Program-made: the position numbers and the translations under genes
The notes under the pieces: generated by a model
Database searches by the model: none
Seen by the model: only the letters and a program-made list of their open reading frames with translations
What the model was told of the DNA's origin: nothing
Assembly (NCBI GenBank): GCA_002189035.1
Contig: CM007991.1
Coordinates: 1,922,001 to 1,986,000, forward strand
DNA from: Utricularia gibba
Taxonomy: Eukaryota; Streptophyta; Magnoliopsida; Lamiales; Lentibulariaceae
Direction: 5' to 3'
DNA length: 64,000 bases
Shown: piece after piece, positions 13,078 through 27,214 of the stretch
How the letters are laid out: each line of letters begins with the position of its first letter
How positions within the stretch are numbered: the first letter of the stretch is position 1

Positions 13078-13243
13078 GTCCACACGTCAGCGCCCCTCCC
13101 GATGCGGCCACGTGGATTTCCCTGACACGTGGAGGCATCTCTATCCTTGGGCCTTGCGTTCTTATCTACGTGCAGTTCTCAGCCCATCCACGTCATCACG
13201 GATCTGATCCAACGGCTACGATCTCGTCTTCATCCCATATAAT
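13078..13243 (+). promoter_or_regulatory. ACGT-element cluster and TATA of the DRM1/ARP gene
   Basis: Within about 120 bases there are CACACGTCAG (13081), CCACGTGG (13108), GACACGTGG (13124), TCTACGTGC (13166) and CCACGTCATC (13188). A CATATAATGG core lies at 13235-13244, about 90 bases before the first coding triplets. G-box/ABRE-like elements at this density are typical of genes controlled by ABA, bZIP or PIF factors, which fits known dark, sugar and dormancy regulation of DRM1/ARP genes. Occupancy is inferred. Confidence 0.6.
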
Positions 13244-13333
13244 GGCTCGGCGTCTGTCCACTCTTCTCGGGAGTAGTTCTTGGACTGCGATTCCTTTGCT
13301 AGCCTGCGATAGTTCGGTAACCGTTAGCTGATT

Positions 13334-13825
13334 TTGGGGTTTGTGGATCAACTATGGGACGATACCATCGCCGGGGCGGGCACCTGATAGGGGGCTCGGG
13401 GAACTGAGGAAAAACGCTACGTTTAACTTCCGATCCGACTGCGGCGGCAATGGGTACTGCTCTGGGGAAAACCATTTTGAGTCATACCTGTATTGCTTGA
13501 TTTTGTTTTCCTCCGCCAAGTTCACATTTTATTTAACCGCCGAGAAGTTTCTGATTATTTCGATTTACGGTTGGAAATTTGGGGATAAGCTTTCCTGTGA
13601 TTACGTATCGCAGTGAACAATCGGAAATCGTTTGGAGATGAGGCGGCGGAGGATGCACTGAAAGTGACCAGAAGCATAATGATCGTGAGGCGGCCGGTAT
13701 CTAACCTGGAGTTGCCGCCGGCTTCTCCCGGGGGATCCACTACGCCGACATCTACGGGGGAACCCCTGCGCCAGCTTCCCCCTTCTCCTGTAAGGCTTGT
13801 GACTTTGTATTCCACGTGGCTCTAG
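13334..13825 (+). CDS. dormancy/auxin-repressed (DRM1/ARP) family gene, disrupted
   Basis: Two blocks identify the family. Exon 1 encodes VDQLWDDTIAG followed, one frame over, by APDRGLGELRKNATFNFRSD. Exon 2 (from 13614) encodes EDALKVTRSIMIVRR, a proline/serine region, and after another shift PAPASPFS. ARP/DRM proteins are small, disordered and strongly expressed in dormant or dark tissue; their molecular role is unknown. Three faults are visible. The codon where ATG is expected reads TTG (13334) with a stop upstream and no nearby ATG. The G run at 13373-13376 is one base too long. The G run at 13756-13760 is one base too short. A third exon may start at 13838 and end at the TAG at 13891, but that is weak. 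It could be a pseudogene or a poorly sequenced intact gene. Confidence 0.7.
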
Positions 13826-14152
13826 AAGAATCTCCAGGGATCCGGTCAGGGACATTTCGGTCATTGTCCATCTGGGGATCTTCGGAGCCGTAGACTAGAA
13901 ACAGAAGAGTTAGAGGGATGAGGGATGTCTAGGGTAGTTGCCTTTGAAACAACACTGCGGTTTATGTGTACAGAGCTCATGTTCCTCTCTTCTGTTGCGT
14001 CTGAATGGAAGTTGATCAAGAATGGTGTTTGTCCAGAATCAAACAAACGCATCACGGATAATCTTATCCTGGTTCGATTACACATTCTTGCTCAAGTCAA
14101 GGCAAAAGGTTCTCAGAGAGATACCCAATCATGGAAAGAAAGGATGAGAAGT

Positions 14153-16429
14153 CTATGAGTGATGATAGTGAGAAGGCACCATCCTGTCGGATCCGTGCCT
14201 CCTCCTTCGGGCGCTGTTGGACCGAAATCCGGTATCGGATGCAGCAGCAACCGGTGGGTGGAACGGTGCCCGTATCAAATCTATATCCACCAAGTTCAAG
14301 GGGATGGAGTTCTGTCCCCATCCATGGGAAGGGTTGCGGTGGTGATTCTCAACTTCCTGGAACGCTGAACTCGGTGAGAAAAATAATAGCCACCGGTCTG
14401 ATCTGAGGACGAGGTTGCAGGCTCGGTGTGAGCCCTGGTCACCCTACGATTGCTCCTGATTCTACCCGGTGGCAATGTAGAGGGTCCTGTTGCAGGATTA
14501 TGGCTCGATGGCTGGAAATGTCCTTGCAGAGCAGCAGCAGGAGCAGGAGCAGGACCTTGAAGCCGGGTGGCATTTGCAGCAAAACGTGGAACCGCTGGTG
14601 AGGGAACTGAGCTAGGAGCTCTCCCGGAAGAGCTGCAACAATTCATAGAACAACATATGATGTTATAGGTGATCACAAACACTCCCTCAAACAACTGCGT
14701 TGTTTTTGTTTTTTATTTGTTTGTTTAGCCATTAAAGATTGAAAGGTTGCACAGGAAAGATCCAGGGAAAAAGTGGCTCTGAGAAACATGCTAACCTGTG
14801 CCCCATGGCAAAGGGTGAACTCCAGAGCTGTTCCGAGGTGCTGTTCTTCCAGCCACAGAGGCCATTGAGAGCGGGTCGGCACCAGGGAATTGGGGATTGG
14901 CTCGATGGGGGGATGGCTCCCATCGGCAATAACTTGCACCCATGGAATTGTAAGCATATGAAATCATAGGAGCCTCGCTTGGGACTGATGGGACACTCCA
15001 GTAGGTATTGAAACTTGATCCCTCTGAGGCAGTGCCACTCGATACAGATGATGCATGAATTGGTCCGAGATATGCTGCAACATACGGAGCATGTGCTGTA
15101 AATGCAATAGAACATGTTCAGTGCCTATTGACTAGCACCATAGAAAAATCATGATACTTGATATGCCATGTATTGTGTGTGCTCTTTCTGCATTGATGGA
15201 GGAATTAAGAATAGCAACTTACATGCAATTGATGAGAACTCCCCTTGGCTGCAGACAGAAAAAGGCAAAGGCATCACCAAAACACTCACATTGATATCCA
15301 TAACAAACACAGTCCTCTTACATAATCAAAACAATTGCAGAATCAATCATGATTTCGACACCCGTTGGATGAAAAACACACACAAAGCGAGACATTTGTG
15401 ACACAAAACCACAGAAGATGTATCCAATATGCTGTGCTTACTCAGCAGATGGAGGGAGTCTTGCTAATCCACTGAATGGGCACCAATGAACCCCAAAAGA
15501 CTGCACCATAAGTTTCAGGAACTACTTAGTTAAACATCACCAGCATATATAAATACGTATCCACAGTAACTAATCAACATCTTCTGAGAATGAGACAGAG
15601 GGATGCAGAGGAGAGAGCATACAAAATTCCTCTACATGTAGATATACAAGTAATTTTATCATTATCAAGCACATCAGATAAAAGAAATACATGCCAGAGT
15701 GTGTTGGACACAATTCTTAGCAGAATTACCATCTCCGAGTAGTAGTCAAAGAGATCATCATCATGGACGTGGACCCAATCCTCCATACTAAAATCTGAAA
15801 CTGATCCAGAGCCATTGGAATATAGCCACTGTCCTTTTTCAACATTCCTACAGTTCGGGCATTGCATTGCCCCTTTGCGTTAAATGCGGATCCTATGCAG
15901 TCTGAAAAAACATACAAAAACATGTAAACAAGTACATAGAAAAAAAACAAAAAACAAAAAGCATTATGAGACCTAACGCCGTTAGTTCTGCTTAGTTTAA
16001 CTCAACCAAACGAGGATGTAAATGAACGCCACATGATCGATCCCATTATGCACAAACAACAGACTTCACCGGGGTGAAGTTGAAGAAAGCATTCATGTCA
16101 AGACGACGACTAACCAATCCAGGTTCGTGGGATCCGACTAATTCCTAATGACCAATAGATATAAGAACAAGCGCAGACCTCCAAGACAAGCTTCAGGCGT
16201 GGTAACGAAATAAGAGTCGAAGAAAACGTCGATTAGCTATAAATAAAGATTAAAAAACAAACTTACCCAGATGAAACTGGTGGCCACATCGCAGCTTAGC
16301 CCATGATCTATCGCCCAAGTCCGTCACCGCCTCACAGCAAACGGAGCAGGAGGCCGACGGAGCAGCAGATGTCGTCTTGCATTCTCCTCCGCCACCATCT
16401 TCCATGAGACCCATTTCACCTAAACCCAT
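14153..16429 (-). CDS. RFI2: RING-type E3 ubiquitin ligase, RFI2-like
   Basis: RFI2 in Arabidopsis is a RING protein acting in red/far-red light signalling and photoperiodic flowering. Six exons: 16267..16429, 15730..15901, 15442..15500, 15223..15248 (26 nt), 14796..15095 and 14153..14632. The start gives MGLGEMGLMEDGGGG. The RING finger spans exons 1-2, with CSVCCEAVTDLGDRSWAKLR, CGHQFHL, DCIGSAFNAKG and QCPNC. Then come WLYSNGSGSVSDFSMEDWVH, SFGVHWCPFSGLARLPPSA and a proline-rich tail with NHHRNPSHGWGQNSIPL and SDRMVPSHYHHS at the C terminus, all family-typical. Three one-base deletions are needed to keep frame: GGGG at 15870-15873, GGGG at 14801-14804 and TTTTT at 14379-14383 (runs given on the coding strand). 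Adding them makes 1203 nt, 400 aa. Confidence 0.88.
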
Positions 16430-16699
16430 AAACAAACCCACTTGTTTCCAATTTTTCCTTTTTAAAAGAAAGATCCAGCCTTGCCCCAATCGGTCAAATC
16501 CCAATACAATACACCTCCGACCCAGATTCAAAGAGCACACACAGATTCAGGAAGCCGGAGCATTACGAAAATTATTCCCAAAAGACTCCAACTTGGGTTC
16601 CTTGTCAAAATTTGCAAAAGTGAATTCAACGACTGGTACCGCTGTTTCAGCACATGTTATCCATTAACCTTTGGGAATATACCTCTCGGGTAGATAACA

Positions 16700-17110
16700 G
16701 GCAAGAGAGGAGAACAGGTCATCTCTTCTACGTCAACGGCTACCATTGAATTATTTAATGAATTCACCAACACCCCACCAGTCAAATCAAAATCCCTTAC
16801 CAAAATGAAGAATCGGCCGCCGTTCATTGGCCACCGATCTCTTTTTCACATAAATGGAACACGCGACGTGTCGCCATGGAAAAGCTTCAACCTTGTGGGG
16901 GTGGGGGTTCCCTCCAGACAATAATGCAGTTACTATCATCGGCTTTATTACAAAGTTGCACCTTACAAAACGCTCTCTAACATTGATAAACGCGTGGAAT
17001 ATGTTTTAAAATAATGTACAGTATTTGTTATTTACGAATATTTAAATACCATTTTGGCACATGAGTGATCGATCCACAGACGGTACGGAAATATAACAAG
17101 GCATGCAAGC
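16700..17110. other. RFI2 promoter / LDAP 3' flank, no gene seen
   Basis: Sequence between the start of the RFI2-like gene and the stop of the LDAP gene, both on the minus strand. It should contain the RFI2 promoter and LDAP 3' UTR. No additional coding frame or structured RNA is apparent. Confidence 0.5.
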
Positions 17111-17125
17111 GAAATGAAACCATCT

Positions 17126-18387
17126 TCAGGAGCTGAGCAGGACCTTTGAAATGCTCTCCGTGGGCAGCAATGGAAGATGGGAAGCCACTTTGAAGCCTTT
17201 ACCGGCAGCGTACTGCACGGTCTGGTTGTACTTCTCCGAGCAGAAGGTAGCCGTCGGAGCAACAGCGTGTGCCACTTTGGGGAAAAGAGGGAGCTGGTTC
17301 AGTGATCGCCATGCCGATGCTGCGTACTGCTCCGCCACCGGTTCATACTTGGTGTACAGGTCCTTGGCAGCCGGCTCGCACTTGGTGTAGACTGTTTTTG
17401 CAAGCCCGGATGCAGCTCCGACCACCCCTGAGTTCCTGACTTCGGACAACACGGAGCGTGCAGCAGCGGGAGCCAATCGAGCGGTGTCTATGGCTTGAGC
17501 GGATGCCTGCTTTATTGATGGAGGAACACGGTTCTGCACTTTGTTCACCGATTCATCGACCTGTTGAAATGGGAAGATATCAAGGGCCTTGTTAGAGAAG
17601 AAAAGAACTAAAACACCAACAGGTTCCCTTTGAACCAACGGCCAATTCCCACTTGTGATAGATTGATCAAAAAGAGTTCCTTTTAAGAAAAAATAAAGCC
17701 ATCACAGAACTCAGAAACATGAGGCAAAGTAACGGATTTTGATTCATCATTTTTGAAGTGTCGGAGGAGTTGTAATCAACACTTCTCTCACCACTTCTGC
17801 TAAATTTACTCACTGAATCGACCGATAATCATTCATTAGAGAACAAAAACCAGCATCTAGGGTTCATAAGAAATCTCAGTAACTCCAACGTAGTTTCATA
17901 CGAAAAAGTGCATCTAGTTCCATGGAGAAATCAAAAAAATCAAATTCATATGCAACAGGGCCAGACGAAAGATCGATATACGAGCAAAAATTCTAAGAAA
18001 AATCAATCGCATACCTTCCGATCAACAAACTTCAGAACTTCGCCAGGAACGCCGTGAAACTTATCGTAAACAGGGCCAACAACGGTCTTAACCGTGCCCT
18101 CCACGGTGTCAACACCAGGTTTCAAAGGGCCCGAATTTTCCTTGGCGTAAATGTACAGATTTGCGGCGTACATCAACGCATGGAAAGCCGCTACCTGGAC
18201 GAATTCGAAATACTTTAACCTCTCTTCCTCGCTATCCACTTTCCCCTACAAAAAAAAAAAAAAAAAAAACCAGACCCATGAAAATCATAATCCCAAAAAA
18301 AAACGATCAAGTGATTTTGAAGGAAATTAAAGGCAAGATGCTTCCTACAACAAGGGTCTCCTGGGTATTGGAATCTGAATCAGCCAT
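17126..18387 (-). CDS. LDAP: lipid droplet-associated protein (REF/SRPP family)
   Basis: A small rubber particle/rubber elongation factor homologue. In non-rubber plants these proteins coat cytosolic lipid droplets and are induced by drought and other stress. Three exons: 18349..18387, 18015..18245 and 17126..17560, in phase throughout, giving 234 aa. The family signature is strong: [78 protein letters not shown] and [20 protein letters not shown]. It ends [13 protein letters not shown]. There is no signal peptide or transmembrane helix, as expected. It most resembles the short LDAP type encoded by At1g67360 (recalled), though it lacks that protein's C-terminal extension. No frame defect. Confidence 0.93.
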
Positions 18388-18419
18388 GATCCGGAACGAG
18401 AGGAAGAAAGCTTGATTCG

Positions 18420-20150
18420 CCTTCGCGCAAGAAATGATTTTTATTGTTCTGGGGATGGGAACAAGGAAACGTGAAGAGGCAAGCAACTTCTCGAAAGCGG
18501 CGCCGCGGAATTAAATTACAAGGGAATGAACCGCGCTTCCTGTTTCTAAACAAACGCAAATTACCACCCAAATACAATAATTTACTAATTTTAAATATTC
18601 AGATAATTTGGTAGTGTTTAAAACATAAATCTCAATTAAGGAAGATAATTAAAATTAGAATATTCTCTTAATCCCATATCAGATACCATACTGCGCAAAT
18701 AATCAGATGCAGAGAGCACCTCACCCTACTCAAATTGTGAACTCCACCTCCGATGAAGTTCTTCGGCAGCGGGCAATCAGTCGCGACACAGCGCAATGGC
18801 GCTGCAATCGCGGTGGTAACAATTTGCCTGAGCAAGGGACTCTGTCTCTCTGAAGTGCGCCGCAACTGATGTACCACTGCGTTGCGGCTAAAATGCGCTC
18901 GGTCCATTGGGGAGCCAGATCGGTCGCGACGTCGGCCTCACGAAACTCCCCGACGGTCGATTCGAAGCTAGAGTTGAGAGATAAAGGTTACGCGGAGCGA
19001 TGCAGTGTGGACGCGATTAAGAAGAACACCGCCTGGAAACTCATGACGGAGGTCATTTTGTATCCGTAAAGATTTCCGGTGCGACTCACGGCTGGGCTCT
19101 GTTCTTCCTGGTTTCAAAAATGGAAGGCGCCATGCCAGGCATGTGGGCAATGTTGACCAGCCAGTCAAAGCCCATCTGGAAGCCCAAGACGTGGCCCATT
19201 AAATAGTTTCAATTGGGCGGTGTGGTGGCCAGTGGCCTTATATGACAGTGACACTCGCCTTGCAATTAACGTGGTTAGAGAAGTTCTAGAAGCATCGCTT
19301 TGACCCGCAAAAAATAGATACAATCAAATTATCCGGTTTATTTTAATTTGCTTTCATATTCGATACCTATGGTTTATTTCAATAGTCAATACCTTTATAA
19401 TATTATTAAAATATCCATGAATATTGGTACTATATTTTGAATCCTTTGATTGGACATTATATTCTGAATGAAAAATAATTGTTTTATTTCCAAGTGAAGT
19501 CACTCACACACGACCACTGCCCTTGGTTCTTTATGGACATTAAAGTTGCTATTCATCGGGTTTCCGAAAGTAGGTTGGATGTGAAGGACATTTTCAGAAT
19601 TCAAAATGTCCACTTGGCGAGGGCAGAATGGTAACTTTTTGGCAACTACATTTCAACCGTGCGATAAATTTAATCATTCTATATATAAAAATTTGTTCGA
19701 GATAAAAGAGAGTTGATCATTTTTGTAAAAGAAACATTTTGATGATATCTGATGATACGTCCTTGTAATGACGCTAATTATTATGGCTGCCGAAATAAGT
19801 TTTGGATAAATAATAGGAAATTAATGTTTAATTAGGGGCGTGGATTTTTTTTTATTATTAAATGAATCAAATTTGGATTTAAAAATTTGCATTGAATTTT
19901 GGTATTTTATTCGCGTGTAGACAAGTAATGATTGAGCGCGTGACAACACCGATACCAAAGCATAGGGATTTAGTTTCAACGTATATGCGGTAAAATTAAC
20001 ATGAAAATGTAAATTAAATTTTAGAAAATAAAATATGTGCGGTTTTATTATTGTTGTTATTATTTTATTTTTATTTTTATTTTTACCATTTGGATTCTGC
20101 ATTTGGAGGAATGAATGAAGGACATGGGGTGTGAGCACTGAGCGTTTACT
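18420..20150. other. intergenic, no gene seen
   Basis: Promoter region of the LDAP gene on the left and AT-rich DNA further right, including a (TTATT)n/(TTTTTA)n-like low-complexity block at about 20043-20093. Short open frames near 18670-19170 show no homology. The right end merges into the 5' leader of the CRK gene, which starts at 20343. Confidence 0.6.
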
Positions 20151-20342
20151 TTAGTGTGGGTAGAGGTTGGGTGTGGTTTGTCCCTCCCAGGTTCTCTCTA
20201 GGCAATTGACGACCAACAAAAGTCGTGGGAGCACAAAGGTGTTTTTTATGTTTGTGCATTCAGATCGTCGTAAAAGCTGATTTTTTTTTCGCGGTTGGAA
20301 GGACAAAAAGGCGGAGTGATTTGGTCTGTGTGAGGAGGCTTC

Positions 20343-23221
<2,879 letters not shown>

Positions 23222-23488
23222 AAGTTCCATATACTTCTATTGCCGGAGTCCCAGAATGATCCCGTGCTGACCTCATTTCTCTGATGGTAAGATGCAGTCT
23301 GGATTAGGAACCTTCAATGTGTAGGGTGACTGTTGCAGTCTGCCAATGTCTTGCCATGTTCATGACAAGTAGGAAGAAGGGAATAAGATGCTGTATACTT
23401 GACTCGTATTTGTCAAATGAATGATGCCAAAAGGTGAATTTCAAATGAATGTGATTGTATTTAGAGCAGAGCACTTACATTTTAGTAT

Positions 23489-26193
23489 TCAACTTACAAT
23501 GTTGCGCAATAAGCTGTTGGTGGAAGTGGAGCTGTGCAAACTGGGCCATGAATCATGCACAGATACAGGGGAGCTGATGGTCGGCAGGACCGCCGGGGCA
23601 ACCAGCCTCCGGCTTCCAACTACAATGGATTTCTTGCTAGCTGATGTGCTTAAAGATTTCTCACTTCCGACGAACGTTGCTGAACAGAAAGATGTTCGTG
23701 ATGATACCATGTCTAGAGCCTCCTCCAACGGTTCCTGTCCCCGGTTCCTGATCTGGTTCAGCTCTTCAGCCACTTCCATCATCGACGGCCGCATTTCACG
23801 ATGGAATGCTAGGCACCGGAAAGCTAGCTCCGCCACTTGGTGAACCGACGACAGAGTCCAAGCATCGCTGTTGGGTTCAAGAAGGGGATCGATGATCTCT
23901 TCAATCTGTCCCTTTCCGATCCTCTCCACAGCCAATGCAGCTAACGTTACATCGCTGTTGGGACGAGAGAAGTCCACTGCCTTCATCGCTGTTATGATCT
24001 CAACAAGAACGACCCCAAAACTGTAGACATCACTTTTATCAGAAAGATGGAAGTTTTGATGATACTGTGGATCAACGTATCCCGGTGTCCCCTGAGGAGT
24101 AGTTGAGACATGGGAATCATCCATCATCCCGACTCTTGAAAGCCCGAAATCAGCGACCTTCGATTTGAAGTTGTGATCCAGAAGAATATTGCTGGACTTG
24201 ATGTCCCTGTGGTATATAGGAGGATTCATCTGCGAGTGAAGATAAGCTATCCCCTTAGCTGTTTCTGCAGCAATGTTGAGACGGATCGCCCATGGAAGGG
24301 CAGAGTCTCCTCTTTCTCTCATAAGATGCTGCGCCAGAGTCCCATTTGGCATAAACTCGTACACCAGTATCTGTTCTCCATTCTCGATACAACACCCCAG
24401 AAGCCGCACCAAGTTCGGATGGCTAACCGATGACAGAAGCTTGATCTCATTCATCACCTGCTCCGAGCCATCGGTATCCCGATTCCTTATCCTCTTAATC
24501 GCTACGCACTCATCGTTGTGGAGCTTCCCAGAATAAACAGTGCCGTAAGCACCAGTTCCTAGCCTTTGATTCTCCGAAAATCCATTGGTGGCTCTTTCAA
24601 TATCCTTGAAAGTATAGAAGGGTATGGTTATGGTTCCTACAGCTCCGTTGATCAGACGCTTAGCGCTCAATCTGCTCTTGAGAGCTGCTGATCGCCTTTT
24701 CAGATAGAAGTAGATGAGTATCACAGCTGCCGTGAATAAAGCTCCAGCAACAATGCCTGCAACCAGTGGCTGCTTAGCAGTGATTGGGAGAAAGAGAAGG
24801 CTTCAAGATATTCGGAAAGACAAGTACCAGCAACGAGAGTCGATGCTCTCACATGATGACATCCCTGACCTCCTACGCCGCAAGACACTGATACAAGCCA
24901 TCATCAAACTACATCAGAACATCATCATCTGTATAACACACTAAGCACCATCAACATCAGTGGCCATTTTAGAAGAACAGGACGGGTTTAGATCCTGCAT
25001 AAATTTTCCATGTTTTTGAAAAGCGTGCTTGAAGAAAACTAAGACATAGTCAGCTGAGGCGTGCTTGAAGAAAACTAAGACATAGTCAGCTGAGGTGAAA
25101 GTCAAAACAAATAATTCTCAAGTGTTGGTTTGTAATAATTTAGATTTTTAGACATCCAAGTCAAGTGATTAGAGAAGTGCAGTTTTAACATTCAAACTTT
25201 CATATGGCTATCTGAAAAATTCAGCCTTTACCACAAAGTCCAAGATGCTATACGGATATTTTTCTGCGGCTAATACTAGCAACGCAGTAAATATGCGGGA
25301 AACCAAAACCGGACACGAGGACCAGGAACAGGACACGGGAATCGACACTGGGATGATAAGGCCAGAACTGTTGTTTTCTGAAGGTATTCCAAAAGCTCGA
25401 CTTTTCCAAGTATTGTTATATAAATAAATAAAAAGAAGCATTTTTCAACGCCCGCGTACAAAACTGACCTCTTCGACAGCCGGCGCCGGCGGCGAAACCA
25501 TCTCCGTTGAACCCATTGTGGCAGTTGCAGCGGTAGCCAGAATAATTGCCGTATGTGACCGTCGTGACATTGGCATTCGGATCGCAGTTAGGGGCTCCGG
25601 CGACCCACCACCCAAGCTCCACCGTACGGAGATTCAGATTCAGAGCAATCGGCCCCCTTCGGTTCCGTTCCTAAAGTTCGACATCACGGAGGAGAGCAAA
25701 ACACTGCAGTTTCCTCCTCTCCTCATGACGCTTTCGTGATCCATGAAAGGGTTGGAGCTGTCATTGAAGTAACAACTAACGTTGAGTTGATTCCCCCGCA
25801 GTCAACTCCGCTCCTGGAACTCAAGAAATCGGCAGAAAACGCACATTCATTGAAGGGCTCAGAGCAATTCTCAAACAGAAAGGCGTTTCGCCGAGTGGGC
25901 GCGAAGTTCCGCCCGAATAACCCGCCCATATCGGCAATCGACCGATTGCACAGAGCGGGGAAACTGACCAAAATATTCTCGCTCGTCACATTCTGAACCA
26001 TAAGGTCCCCTATCGAACCAAATCCATCATTGCAATTCAACCTAATATCACATCCCTCTGAAAACCCAAACGGATACGAAACCGTTGTCTTCCCACAAAC
26101 CAATTGGCAAGTCGAATTCGCCGCGGAAGCGAACAATGGGAGCATTAAGAACAAATACACAAAAACCATTCTAAACAAATTACACTCCGTCAA
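23489..26193 (-). CDS. WAKL14: wall-associated receptor kinase-like, WAKL14 type
   Basis: A single-pass receptor kinase of the plasma membrane that in the family is linked to cell-wall sensing. Exon 1 (25469..26193) has a signal peptide (MVFVYLFLMLPLFASAANST), the Cys-rich GUB_WAK domain (CGKTTVSYPFGFSEGCDIRL), a second Cys region and an EGF-like motif (YRCNCHNGFNGDGFAAGAGC). Exon 2 (23489..24887) has the membrane helix (LVAGIVAGALFTAAVILIYF) and a full RD kinase: FSENQRLGTGAYGTVYSGKL, VAIKRI, PPIYHRDIKSSNILLD, VADFGLSRVG, GTPGYVDPQYHQNFHLSDKS, ending SVHDSWPSLHSSTSTNSLL then RNIVS. Frame requires one base more in G runs at 25793-25797 and 25653-25657, and one in a T run near 24791-24793. With these three the length is 709 codons, a normal size. 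The intron holds a 36-bp tandem duplication. Confidence 0.9.
25023..25094. repeat. perfect 36-bp tandem duplication
   Basis: The unit beginning GCGTGCTTGAAGAAAACTAA (36 bases) occurs twice head to tail without a mismatch, inside the WAKL intron. Perfect identity suggests a recent duplication or an assembly artefact. It has no coding consequence. Confidence 0.9.
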
Positions 26194-26639
26194 TACTGCG
26201 GAACGACTAAGACTTCATGATCGCCTTAGCAACGGCGAGCCGCAGACCTGCAGAAAATGCCGTAGAACCAGAGATATGAAGACGGAGAAGCTCCGTATCT
26301 GGTGCGTGTATACAGCTAGAGAATAAAAACGTGGGTTTCAGAAGCGCGTACGGTGATGCTTGCAGAGAGGGAAGGAAGAAGCGGAAGCAGGAGAAATGCG
26401 TGTGAACTTCAAAACCTCCATTGTAGGCAAGCCAAAAAATTGACTCTTTTCCCCGAAACATGCATGAATTACGTTATTACCCCCGTGTCTTTTGACTCTT
26501 TCGATAATTTTCAGTACATTTGACACGTCATCCACCTTTCGTTGACTTTTTGTTTGACGTGGCCACCCTACCGGACCTGGCCCATATTCCTCGGTGTGCC
26601 CCATGACCCGCCAACTAATCACCTAATTATTGATTAACG

Positions 26640-27210
26640 CGGTTTGAAAAGTAGGTAAAAGAGGATTATGGAGTAGTTACCACCTAATCCCAATTTTCAA
26701 AAATTTTGAAAAAAAAATTAGATTATCGAATTATCTCTCTCACGATCTAGATCTTTATAATTGGTCACTATCTTCACATTATCCTATGAATACCTACCGC
26801 AAATAAACTCTGGCATTGTGTCCTTTTATTAGGATTGAGATCTTGAAATCTTTAATTGATTCCAAATAATAGAGATTTTAATCCAAAAACCAAGATTAGA
26901 GTAAATTTTAAAAATATTTTATTTCAAAAAATTTAGAAATTCTAAATTTTGTAAAATTTGATCAAAACATTTTCCTATTTGCGAGTGTAGCACTCTCACC
27001 TAACATGAAAATATGACCCGGCCATCGGGTCACTTGGGTATTGAAATGGATTTCGGACCCATTTATGGATATTAGCGGGCCGAATGTAGGCCAGCCCGTC
27101 GTGGAAAAAGCCCAACTTTCTTTTTTTAATTACGGGTCGGGCAGGCTCATTTTCTACCCGTGCAGGAACCCTAATTTTGTATTGGCGGGAATACTGTTCC
27201 ATACTCCGAA
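26640..27210. other. WAKL upstream / intergenic, no gene seen
   Basis: AT-rich DNA with no recognisable frame, between the WAKL promoter (minus strand, about 26200-26640) and the hypothetical gene on the plus strand. Confidence 0.5.
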
Positions 27211-27214
27211 TCTG

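Noticed and set aside
14131-14406. Plus-strand 91-codon frame considered as the 3' exon of the DRM1/ARP gene
   Set aside because: It is antisense to the conserved C terminus of the RFI2-like gene and has no ARP similarity.
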